Positions 1 to 5,378 of a stretch of DNA of 7,311 nucleotides are shown here, one piece after another. The position numbers were made by a program, and so were the translations under genes. The notes under the pieces are model-generated. The model was not told where the DNA came from, made no database searches, and saw only the letters and a program-made list of their open reading frames with translations. The DNA is from Paenibacillus sp. (GTDB lineage Bacteria > Bacillota > Bacilli > Paenibacillales > Paenibacillaceae): positions 1-7,311 of the forward strand of contig JAQSXN010000189.1 of assembly GCA_029256665.1 (NCBI GenBank). The letters run 5' to 3'. Positions within the stretch are counted from its first letter, which is position 1. Each line of letters opens with the position of its first letter.

Positions 1-1
1 C

Positions 2-700
2 AGGCATAAGTATCCCCGCATGGGCATCATTATGCTCACGGCAAAGTCGCAGGAGGAGGACAAAATCAAAGGCCTCGAGCTTGGAGCCGACGACTACGTG
101 CAGAAGCCGTTCAGCCCGGGGGAGCTTGTCGCCCGGGTCAAATCGCTGTATCGGCGCATGCACGCGCAGCCGCAGCTCGTGCCGGACGGCGATCGGGAAG
201 CCGTCCGGCACGCCGAAGCCTCTTACGATGGCGAAGCTGCCGCAGGCGACGAAGCCGGAACGGGTTCCGTCGCCACTGTCCTTGCCGAGTCTGATTCTGC
301 CGCATCGTACGAAGCCAAAGCGGAGGCGCCAGGCCAAGCATCGCTTGCGACGTCCCGGGATGCGAAGATCGGGAACGACGAAGCGGAAGACGTCGTCTCG
401 AGCGGGCCTTTCCGGTTGTCGGTATCCCAGCGGAGGTTATGGAAGAGCGGAAGCGAAATCGTGCTGACGCCGACGGAGTGGGCGCTCGTCAGACTGCTGA
501 TGGAAAGCGAAGGGAAAAGCGTGAGCCGCGACCATATTCTGACCGAAGTATGGGGACGTTACTACGTAGGCGATCTAAAGGTGGTCGACGTCAACATCCG
601 CCGCATTAGACAAAAGCTCGAATGCAATCCTTCGGAGCCCGCCTTTATCGAGACGGTATGGGGCTTTGGTTATCGCTGGAGACGAGGAGCGGCCGAATGA
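2..700 (+). CDS. OmpR/PhoB-family response regulator (5' partial)
   Basis: This is the 3' part of a two-component response regulator; the reading frame is open from base 2 and the true start lies left of the window. The visible receiver end has the conserved Thr of the LTAKS strand (codon 38-40), the GADDY turn and the invariant Lys in QKPF (codon 104-106). The phosphorylated Asp is off the window. The C-terminal winged-helix domain spans bases 404-697, about 98 residues, with LTPTEWALVRLL, the recognition-helix segment VVDVNIRRIRQKLE and the wing ETVWGFGYRW. Between the domains, bases 161-403 encode an Ala/Glu/Asp/Gly-rich linker of about 80 residues, far longer than usual in this family. 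The stop overlaps the kinase start by ATGA, so the two are an operon and very probably a cognate pair. By family it is a DNA-binding transcription factor activated by phosphorylation; its targets cannot be inferred from this sequence. Confidence 0.95.
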   Translation, partial: RHKYPRMGIIMLTAKSQEEDKIKGLELGADDYVQKPFSPGELVARVKSLYRRMHAQPQLVPDGDREAVRHAEASYDGEAAAGDEAGTGSVATVLAESDSAASYEAKAEAPGQASLATSRDAKIGNDEAEDVVSSGPFRLSVSQRRLWKSGSEIVLTPTEWALVRLLMESEGKSVSRDHILTEVWGRYYVGDLKVVDVNIRRIRQKLECNPSEPAFIETVWGFGYRWRRGAAE

Positions 701-2109
701 CAAGCGTCAAGGCGAAGATGGTATGGAGCTATCTGCTGCTTATCGCGCTGGTCGTTGCTCTGCTCGGAACGGCCTTTACCGTTCTCATCTGGAATTATTA
801 TTACGGAAGCGCCCATAGCTCCGTGAAGCAACGCGCGGAATCCGCGATATCGCAGCATAGCCGATCGCTTATGTCGCTCAGCTTGCATGATCAGGCCGAC
901 TACTTGCTGCAAAATATGGCCGACGGCGGCCCGACCCGCATTCAATTGCTGAATAGCGAAGGCGAGATTCAGATCGACTCGGACGGATTCGCCCCCGCGG
1001 TCCGGTATACATCCGGCGATGTCAAAAGCGCGATGGCGGGCACTGTAGGGAGCTGGAGCGGCATCGATCCGTATTACGGCGAACGCGTTACATCCGTCAC
1101 GATTCCGTTGAAGGGAGATACGAGAATCGTGTCGCTGTTCCGCTACACGGCTTCGCTTGAGAAAATCGATAACATGGTCGGCCAATTGATCCAGATGGCC
1201 GTTATCGCCGGCATATTCGTTGTCCTGCTCTTTCTCGGGCTTAGCTTATTTCTCGCTCAGCGCATCGTCGGTCCCGTGCAGGAGCTGACCCGCGCGGCAA
1301 GATACATGGCCGAAGGAGATTGGACGAAGCGCGCGACGAAACGCAGCGGAGACGAGATCGGCCAATTGGCCGAGACGTTTAACGCGATGGTGATCGAACT
1401 GAACAAACGGGAGAAGCTCAAAAACGATTTTATTTCCTCGATCTCGCATGAGTTGCGGACGCCGCTGACGTCGATCAAGGGCTGGAGCGAAACGCTGAAG
1501 GAGAGCGAGCCGATGGACGACGACGAGGAGGTTAAGCTGGGGTTATCGATTATCAGCAAGGAGACGGAGCGGCTCTCCGGGCTGCTCGAGGACCTGCTCG
1601 ACTTCTCCAAGCTGTCGGCGCGTTCGATGGAGCTCCATGCCGAGCCGCTTGATCTGAACGGACCCGTCAAGGAGACGGTGCGGCAGCTCGCGGTTCGGGA
1701 AGAGCAGACGAGAGTCAAGCTGATGGCAACGTATGCCGGGGGTCCGATCGTCGTCAGCGGCGATGCGAACAGGCTTAAGCAAGTCATCATCAACCTCATC
1801 GACAACGCGTTCAAATTCACGCCGCCCGGCGGAAGCATACGCGTGGCGACCAGCGCGTCCGAGGAACAGAAGCAAGCCCGCGTTACGATCGCGGATACGG
1901 GAACCGGAATCGCGGCCGAAGACCTGCCGCATATTACGGAGAAATTCTATAAGGCCAGCTCCGGACAAGGCGGCTCTGGCCTAGGACTTGCGATATGCAA
2001 AGAGATTATCGAGCTGCATGGCGGCGAGCTCCGAATCGACAGCGAGCAGGGGGCGGGAACGATCGCCACGATCTCGTTGCCGCTCGCCAAGGAACCGTCT
2101 ACTCCTTAA
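697..2109 (+). CDS. Membrane sensor histidine kinase (HAMP-HisKA-HATPase_c)
   Basis: This 470-residue kinase should autophosphorylate on His and pass the phosphate to the regulator encoded just upstream. TM1 is about residues 10-32 and TM2 about 167-187. They flank an extracytoplasmic sensor region of about 130 residues whose sequence (IQLLNSEGEIQIDSDG) resembles a PAS/Cache-like fold. HAMP follows at about 188-240. The HisKA motif SISHELRTPL places the phospho-acceptor at His251. The ATPase domain has the N box (NLIDN, Asn366/Asn370), the G1 box DTGTG from Asp400, the F-box region KFYK and the G2 box GGSGLGL at 425-431. All catalytic motifs are intact. I chose ATG 697 because it overlaps the regulator stop and has GAGGAG seven bases upstream. 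The frame is open back to 622, but that extension lies inside the regulator. The signal sensed is unknown. The architecture is that of the WalK/ResE/PhoR type, but nothing here justifies one of those names. Confidence 0.95.
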   Translation: MTSVKAKMVWSYLLLIALVVALLGTAFTVLIWNYYYGSAHSSVKQRAESAISQHSRSLMSLSLHDQADYLLQNMADGGPTRIQLLNSEGEIQIDSDGFAPAVRYTSGDVKSAMAGTVGSWSGIDPYYGERVTSVTIPLKGDTRIVSLFRYTASLEKIDNMVGQLIQMAVIAGIFVVLLFLGLSLFLAQRIVGPVQELTRAARYMAEGDWTKRATKRSGDEIGQLAETFNAMVIELNKREKLKNDFISSISHELRTPLTSIKGWSETLKESEPMDDDEEVKLGLSIISKETERLSGLLEDLLDFSKLSARSMELHAEPLDLNGPVKETVRQLAVREEQTRVKLMATYAGGPIVVSGDANRLKQVIINLIDNAFKFTPPGGSIRVATSASEEQKQARVTIADTGTGIAAEDLPHITEKFYKASSGQGGSGLGLAICKEIIELHGGELRIDSEQGAGTIATISLPLAKEPSTP

Positions 2110-2227
2110 AAAAGAGCAGCTTCCGATTGGCAAGCACGTATATGACGGCGATGACGACTCCGGCGCCGAGCAATATGGACATCCAATTGTCGCGAAGCCA
2201 TGCAATCCATAACGGCATCTCTTCCAT
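2099..2227 (-). CDS. Small single-pass membrane protein, 42 aa, antisense to kinase 3' end
   Basis: A short minus-strand ORF starts at ATG (2225-2227) and ends at TAG (2099-2101). It encodes 42 residues. The N-terminus is acidic and Trp-rich (MEEMPLWIAWLRDNW). A single hydrophobic helix follows at about residues 16-33 (SILLGAGVVIAVIYVLA), then a short basic/aromatic tail (NRKLLFFKE). The charge pattern suggests an N-out, C-in single-pass protein. The start is preceded by GGAGGTGG with ideal spacing, which is the main reason to believe it. The last 11 bases overlap the kinase coding end, and the rest lies in the kinase 3' region before its terminator. I found no convincing promoter of its own. 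I do not recognise the family. A role beside the kinase, such as modulating its membrane domain, is only a guess from position. Confidence 0.72.
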   Translation of the reverse strand: MEEMPLWIAWLRDNWMSILLGAGVVIAVIYVLANRKLLFFKE

Positions 2228-2232
2228 TCTTT

Positions 2233-2240
2233 CCACCTCC
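2233..2240 (-). promoter_or_regulatory. Ribosome binding site of the 42-aa membrane protein
   Basis: On the minus strand the sequence reads GGAGGTGG, then AAAGA, then ATG. This is close to the anti-Shine-Dalgarno complement, with the GGAGG core 8 bases before the start. It is strong evidence that the very short ORF is translated. Confidence 0.75.
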
Positions 2241-2260
2241 CGACGTTTATCCTGTCGCCG

Positions 2261-2300
2261 TCAAGCCGTATCTCCATGGGAGGTACGGCTTGATTTTTTT
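2261..2300 (+). terminator. Intrinsic terminator of the regulator-kinase operon
   Basis: The arms 2261-2275 and 2279-2293 pair over 15 positions, with one G-U pair, around a 3-base loop, and seven T residues follow directly (2294-2300). There is no T-run on the minus-strand side, so it works for + strand transcription only. It lies about 150 bases past the kinase stop, so the kinase mRNA runs through and beyond the antisense small gene. Confidence 0.9.
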
Positions 2301-2357
2301 GCCTCGGCAACAGGAAGCCATTGTTCTGTAGTGTGCGCTATCGCGAGACCCGCCATT

Positions 2358-2375
2358 CGAACGGATCGAACGGAT
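2358..2375. repeat. Tandem 9-bp repeat abutting the hydrolase promoter
   Basis: CGAACGGAT occurs twice head-to-tail (2358-2366 and 2367-2375), ending two bases before the -35 hexamer. The same stretch contains TTCGA-N5-TCGAA as an inverted repeat (2356-2370). The position suits an activator or repressor site, but a chance duplication is possible. Confidence 0.4.
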
Positions 2376-2377
2376 CG

Positions 2378-2407
2378 TTGACAGTGCGGAAAGCGCCATG
2401 CTATCAT
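2378..2407 (+). promoter_or_regulatory. Sigma-A-type promoter of the alpha/beta hydrolase gene
   Basis: The -35 is a perfect TTGACA (2378-2383). After an 18-base spacer comes TATCAT (2402-2407), one mismatch from TATAAT, preceded by TG-N as in an extended -10. The predicted transcript start is near 2413-2415, giving a leader of about 70 bases before the preferred start codon. Confidence 0.8.
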
Positions 2408-2424
2408 GAATGAAAATAATTCAT
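2406..2424. promoter_or_regulatory. Candidate operator: inverted repeat over -10 and start site
   Basis: ATGAAT-N7-ATTCAT is a 19-bp interrupted palindrome that overlaps the end of the -10 hexamer and covers the predicted transcription start. A dimeric repressor of the MarR or TetR kind bound here would block the promoter. This is inferred from symmetry and position only; no regulator gene lies in the window. Confidence 0.4.
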
Positions 2425-2469
2425 AGTTAACGGGTAGGAATTATAGGTATAAATGAAGCGCATGGGAAC

Positions 2470-2475
2470 GGGAGG
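2470..2475 (+). promoter_or_regulatory. Ribosome binding site that sets the hydrolase start
   Basis: GGGAGG lies 7 bases upstream of ATG 2483 but only 1 base before ATG 2477, and it is inside the coding region if translation began at ATG 2453 or 2462. The latter two have no comparable site. It therefore supports a protein starting MEKQL. Confidence 0.75.
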
Positions 2476-2482
2476 CATGGAA

Positions 2483-3301
2483 ATGGAAAAACAATTGACG
2501 CTGCAATACGAAGGTCTGGAATTAAAAGCAACGTTGCATTATCCGAAGGGAGAGCACGACAGGACGGCCAAACATCCGGCGATCGTCATCTGCCATGGCT
2601 TCATTGGCAGCAGGGTCGGCGTGGACCGGCTTTTCGTAAAAGCGGCCAGGGCGCTTGCGGCGCGAGGCTCTTACGTGCTCCGATTCGATTACGGCGGCTG
2701 CGGCGAGAGCACCGGGGATTACGGCGCGCTTGGCTTCGACTCCATGATCGATCAGACAAGGACGGCGATCGATTACGTGCACGGCATGGATTGCGTGGAT
2801 CCCGCCCGCATCGCGCTGCTCGGCCATAGTTTGGGCGGAGCCGTAGCCTTGATGACCGCGGTCAAGGACAAACGGGTGAAGCGGCTCGTCATGTGGTCGG
2901 CTGTCGGCTATCCTTTTAACGATATCGTCCGGATCGTCGGACGTCACGGATACGACGAAGCCGTGAAGAAGGGCGGCACGGATCATGCCGGATACGCGCT
3001 TCAGCCCGTGTTTTTTGAGTCGCTGATGCAGCATCAGCCTTTCCAGTCCGCGACGCGGTTCGGCGGACAAGTGCTGCTCGTGCACGGCACGAGCGACGAT
3101 CTTATCCCCGTCGATTATAGCTTCCTGTATCAAAAGGTGTTCTGGACCAGAAGCGAAGGGTTATGCGATAAAGAGATCATTTTTCAGGCGGGGCACACGT
3201 ATTCGTCGAAGACGCATCAGGAGGAAGCGATCCGGGTTACGTCGGAGTGGCTTGACGGTCTCGATCGTAAGCAGCAAGAATGGCATCATTGGTCCATTTA
3301 G
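2483..3301 (+). CDS. Alpha/beta hydrolase (Ser esterase/acylhydrolase type)
   Basis: This 272-residue single-domain alpha/beta hydrolase has the oxyanion-loop motif HGF at 38-40, the nucleophile elbow GHSLGG with Ser116, the acid in HGTSDDLIP (Asp205) and the catalytic His in GHTY (His238), so the triad is complete. The pattern RLFVKAARALAARG followed by LRFDYGGCGES is typical of the esterases related to feruloyl/cinnamoyl esterases and of the S9-like hydrolase group. About 60 residues between the elbow and the acid form the likely lid. No signal peptide or membrane helix is seen, so it should act in the cytoplasm on small acyl esters; the real substrate is unknown. The frame is open from ATG 2453, but the GGGAGG site favours ATG 2483. 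It has its own promoter and appears to be transcribed alone; no strong terminator follows it. Confidence 0.92.
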   Translation: MEKQLTLQYEGLELKATLHYPKGEHDRTAKHPAIVICHGFIGSRVGVDRLFVKAARALAARGSYVLRFDYGGCGESTGDYGALGFDSMIDQTRTAIDYVHGMDCVDPARIALLGHSLGGAVALMTAVKDKRVKRLVMWSAVGYPFNDIVRIVGRHGYDEAVKKGGTDHAGYALQPVFFESLMQHQPFQSATRFGGQVLLVHGTSDDLIPVDYSFLYQKVFWTRSEGLCDKEIIFQAGHTYSSKTHQEEAIRVTSEWLDGLDRKQQEWHHWSI

Positions 3302-3324
3302 TTCGGAAAAACCGCAATTTTGTC

Positions 3325-3353
3325 GAGACATGCGCATAAACCTGTGCTTAAAT
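3325..3353 (+). promoter_or_regulatory. Weak candidate promoter of the yerB-like gene
   Basis: GAGACA (3325-3330), 17 bases, then TTAAAT (3348-3353) preceded by TG-N is the best sigma-A-like arrangement between the hydrolase and the lipoprotein. Both hexamers match only 4 of 6 positions, so this is a tentative call. Read-through from the hydrolase promoter is an alternative, since no clear terminator separates the two genes. Confidence 0.3.
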
Positions 3354-3360
3354 ATTAGAT

Positions 3361-3423
3361 AGGAGGTAAAAGCTTCTTTAATTGCCAATTGCCAACTTTC
3401 TAGTAAAGGCGGGTTATCCATGA
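3361..3423 (+). other. Leader with orphan Shine-Dalgarno and possible 13-codon uORF
   Basis: A consensus AGGAGGT (3361-3367) stands 52 bases before the lipoprotein ATG, too far to serve it. The first start-like codon after it is TTG 3382, at a long spacing of 14 bases. It would open a 13-codon peptide (PIANFLVKAGYP after the initiator) whose TGA overlaps the lipoprotein ATG as ATGA. The frame of the lipoprotein itself is open back to 3363, but contains only a rare ATT as a possible start. AATTGCC is duplicated in tandem at 3380-3393. This may be a coupled leader peptide, or the remnant of an older start. Confidence 0.3.
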
Positions 3424-4517
3424 ACAACCGATTGCGCGCAAGCTTCGCGGCGCTGCTCACGGCCGCGCTGCTTGCGACGGCAGCCTGCAGCGGCGATAAC
3501 GCGGTGAACGTAAACGTCGAACAAGAGCCCACGATAGCGCCGACCCCGGAGCCGACGACGACTCCAACGGCTACGCCATTGCCGTATACCGCTCCATTGA
3601 CAGGAGAAGGGATCGCGCAAGAAGCAAAGTCCAGGCCGATTGCCGTCATGATTAATAATTACTCCGCCGCGCGTCCACAGTCGGGCCTTACAGGAGCCGA
3701 CGTCGTCTGGGAGGTGCTTGCGGAAGGGGGCATTACTCGGTTAGTCGCGATTTTCCAGAGCACGGACGGACTAACGAACACGATCGGACCGATACGAAGC
3801 AATCGCAAATATTTGATCGATATCGCGGACAGCTACGGAGCCGTTATGGCTCATGCCGGAGGCAGTCCCGAAGCGTACGGAATCTTGAAGAAGCAAGGCA
3901 AACCCTATCTCGACGAAATTACGAATGCGGGCTCGTCCTTCTGGAGAAGCAAGGACCGCAAGGCGCCGCATAATCTGTACTCATCGCTCGAGAAACTGCG
4001 CGAAGGCGCGGCTAAGAAGAAGTACGCGGAGGACAAGCCGGTCCCCGTATATCGGTTCGCTCCGGACGGCACGGTCGCCACGGCGGCGGTTACGGAGGAA
4101 GCCCGCGAAATTACGCTCAAGTTTCTGATGATGGACGGATACGAGGTAGGGTACCGCTATGACGAGACTACCGGACTTTATAAACGTAGCATCAACGGAG
4201 AACCCCATCTGGACTTAAACAACAACGAGACGTTGTCGGCGAGCAATCTGATCGTGTTCGAGACGGCGCATAGAACGCTTGACAATGTCGGCAGGCTATC
4301 CGTCGACCTGAAGTCGGGAGGACAGGCGTACTTGTTCCAGAAGGGCAAGAAGACGGACGTCGACTGGGTGTCCGGCGCCGATGGCATGATTCGCTTCGCG
4401 ACGAAGGACGGCGCCGAGATCGCGCTGGTTCCCGGAAAGACATACATCCATATCGTGCCCGACAAGCCTGATCTCGCCGAGCATGTCTCATGGGTACAAA
4501 CCGCCAGCGCTGGTTAA
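3420..4517 (+). CDS. yerB: YerB-like lipoprotein, DUF3048 family
   Basis: This 365-residue exported lipoprotein is related to YerB of Bacillus subtilis (about 330 residues); its biochemical role is not established. The N-terminus has Arg4/Arg6, a hydrophobic stretch and a lipobox ending at Cys23 (TAAC; Thr at -3 is unusual, where Leu is common). After processing it would be anchored to the outer face of the membrane. Residues 37-55 form a Pro/Thr-rich spacer, as expected for crossing cell-wall polymer. The DUF3048 N-terminal domain runs from about 60 to 200, with RPIAVMINN, GADVVWE, LAEGGITR and IGPIRSNR (122-129). The C-terminal domain covers about 225-360, with DWVSGADGMIRF and PGKTYIHIVP. 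The start at ATG 3420 has only a weak AAAGG 10 bases upstream. The gene is followed by a strong terminator and seems to be the last gene of its transcript. Confidence 0.92.
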   Translation: MNNRLRASFAALLTAALLATAACSGDNAVNVNVEQEPTIAPTPEPTTTPTATPLPYTAPLTGEGIAQEAKSRPIAVMINNYSAARPQSGLTGADVVWEVLAEGGITRLVAIFQSTDGLTNTIGPIRSNRKYLIDIADSYGAVMAHAGGSPEAYGILKKQGKPYLDEITNAGSSFWRSKDRKAPHNLYSSLEKLREGAAKKKYAEDKPVPVYRFAPDGTVATAAVTEEAREITLKFLMMDGYEVGYRYDETTGLYKRSINGEPHLDLNNNETLSASNLIVFETAHRTLDNVGRLSVDLKSGGQAYLFQKGKKTDVDWVSGADGMIRFATKDGAEIALVPGKTYIHIVPDKPDLAEHVSWVQTASAG

Positions 4518-4541
4518 ACTAAGCGGATGCGGAATAACGAC

Positions 4542-4576
4542 AAGGAGATTCCGTTCATGGAATCTCCTTACTTTTT
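4542..4576 (+). terminator. Intrinsic terminator after the yerB-like gene
   Basis: A perfect 11-bp stem (AAGGAGATTCC, 4542-4552, with its complement at 4559-4569) around a 6-base loop is followed by AC and five T residues. It starts 24 bases after the lipoprotein stop and isolates that gene from the phosphate operon. Confidence 0.9.
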
Positions 4577-4648
4577 GCCCTGAAGAAGTGCTTTCTCCGA
4601 TTGGCTATTGTAGATGGCTCGAAAATATGTTTAAATTTTTCATGGACG

Positions 4649-4680
4649 TTTACATTCCCTTAACAATTGTGGTGTACACT
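4649..4680 (+). promoter_or_regulatory. Candidate PhoP box and promoter of the DUF47-pit operon
   Basis: TTTACA (4649-4654), five bases, then TTAACA (4660-4665) are two full matches to the Bacillus PhoP repeat TT(A/C/T)A(C/T)A at the expected 11-base period. A poorer third copy, TTTCAT, lies one period upstream at 4638. TACACT (4675-4680) could be the -10. It would put the start near 4687 and the two repeats at about -22 to -38, where PhoP binds activated Bacillus promoters. No good -35 is present, which fits an activator-dependent promoter. The GTGTACAC palindrome (4672-4679) overlaps it. Confidence 0.5.
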
Positions 4681-4730
4681 ACGTTAGGGCGCGTTTCTGT
4701 CCAACCGATGTTTACCATTTTGTAGTGGAT

Positions 4731-4736
4731 AAGGGG
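4731..4736 (+). promoter_or_regulatory. Ribosome binding site that sets the DUF47 start
   Basis: AAGGGG is 6 bases before ATG 4743. The upstream in-frame GTG at 4725 precedes this site and would place it within the coding region, so ATG 4743 is preferred. Confidence 0.7.
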
Positions 4737-4742
4737 ATTGAC

Positions 4743-5354
4743 ATGTTTAAGAAAAAGGACATTTTTTTCACTTCGCTCGAATCAATGGCGGACACGCTCG
4801 TGGAAGCCGTTGAATTTTTTGCGACAGGCGTATCGGATTTGTCGAACTTAACGGCGTTTGCCAAGAAGATGAAGGAACTGGAGAGCGAATGCGATCAATA
4901 CACGCATACGATTCTGAAGGAACTGAACAAAACCTTTATTACGCCGATCGAGCGCGAAGACATCATGGAACTTGCGACCTCGCTTGACGATGTTCTGGAC
5001 GGTATCGAAGCATGCGCATCCCGATTCGAGATGTACAATATCCGCGAGAAGGATGAATATATTACATTGTTCGCGGACGTGATCGTGCGTTCCGCCCACC
5101 AAATCCGCAAGGCGATTCAACTGCTTACGCAGAAGAAGCTGCTGGCGATGCGCGAGCATTGCATCGCGATCAACGAGCTTGAGAACCAAGCAGACGACCT
5201 GTTGCGCGTTAGCGTGACGACGCTGTTTGCCAAGGTGCAAGACCCGATCGAGCTGATCAAGCGCAAGGAAATTTACGAGAGGCTTGAGCAGACGACCGAC
5301 TACTGCGAGGATGTAGCCAATACGCTGGAATCGATCATTATGCGCAACAGCTAA
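4743..5354 (+). CDS. DUF47/PhoU-like accessory protein of the Pit transporter
   Basis: This 203-residue, nearly all-helical soluble protein belongs to the DUF47 (PhoU-related, TIGR00153/YkaA) family, which is commonly encoded just before a Pit phosphate permease. Family marks include the N-terminal FFTSLESMADTL, a Glu/Asp-rich first helical bundle (KELESECDQYTH), then TFITPIEREDIMELATSLDDVLDGIE, and the mirrored second half ending YERLEQTTDYCEDVANTLESI. The repeated E-x3-D patterns are those that bind metal clusters in PhoU relatives. Full length is intact. Proteins of this group are thought to modulate Pit activity or phosphate signalling at the inner membrane face; that is family knowledge, not seen here. 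It lies 24 bases ahead of pit with no terminator between, so the two are an operon, probably driven from the candidate PhoP-box promoter. Confidence 0.93.
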   Translation: MFKKKDIFFTSLESMADTLVEAVEFFATGVSDLSNLTAFAKKMKELESECDQYTHTILKELNKTFITPIEREDIMELATSLDDVLDGIEACASRFEMYNIREKDEYITLFADVIVRSAHQIRKAIQLLTQKKLLAMREHCIAINELENQADDLLRVSVTTLFAKVQDPIELIKRKEIYERLEQTTDYCEDVANTLESIIMRNS

Positions 5355-5378
5355 TCCAGAGGAGCAGGAGTCGTACAC

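Noticed and set aside
622..696. 25-codon N-terminal extension of the histidine kinase
   Set aside because: It lies wholly inside the regulator winged-helix coding region and has no ribosome binding site. ATG 697 has GAGGAG at good spacing and the ATGA overlap typical of these operons.
1257..1838. 193-aa minus-strand ORF inside the kinase gene
   Set aside because: It is a shadow of the kinase coding frame: Ser/Arg-rich low-complexity translation, no ribosome binding site and no recognisable domain. Other minus-strand ORFs within the kinase were rejected likewise.
2..2109. Regulator-kinase pair as PhoP-PhoR controlling the pit operon
   Set aside because: The kinase lacks marks specific to PhoR and the pair is separated from pit by two transcription units. 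Being in the same window is not evidence of a regulatory link.
1981..2310. 109-aa minus-strand ORF spanning the kinase end and terminator
   Set aside because: It translates through the terminator hairpin and is in a different frame from the 42-aa ORF, which is the one with the good ribosome binding site.
2453..2482. Upstream start of the hydrolase at ATG 2453
   Set aside because: No well-spaced ribosome binding site precedes it, while GGGAGG is optimally placed for ATG 2483. The extra 10 residues add nothing recognisable to the fold.
4725..4742. GTG start of the DUF47 gene
   Set aside because: The ribosome binding site AAGGGG lies downstream of this GTG and fits ATG 4743; the family usually begins with a short Lys-rich MFxKK segment.
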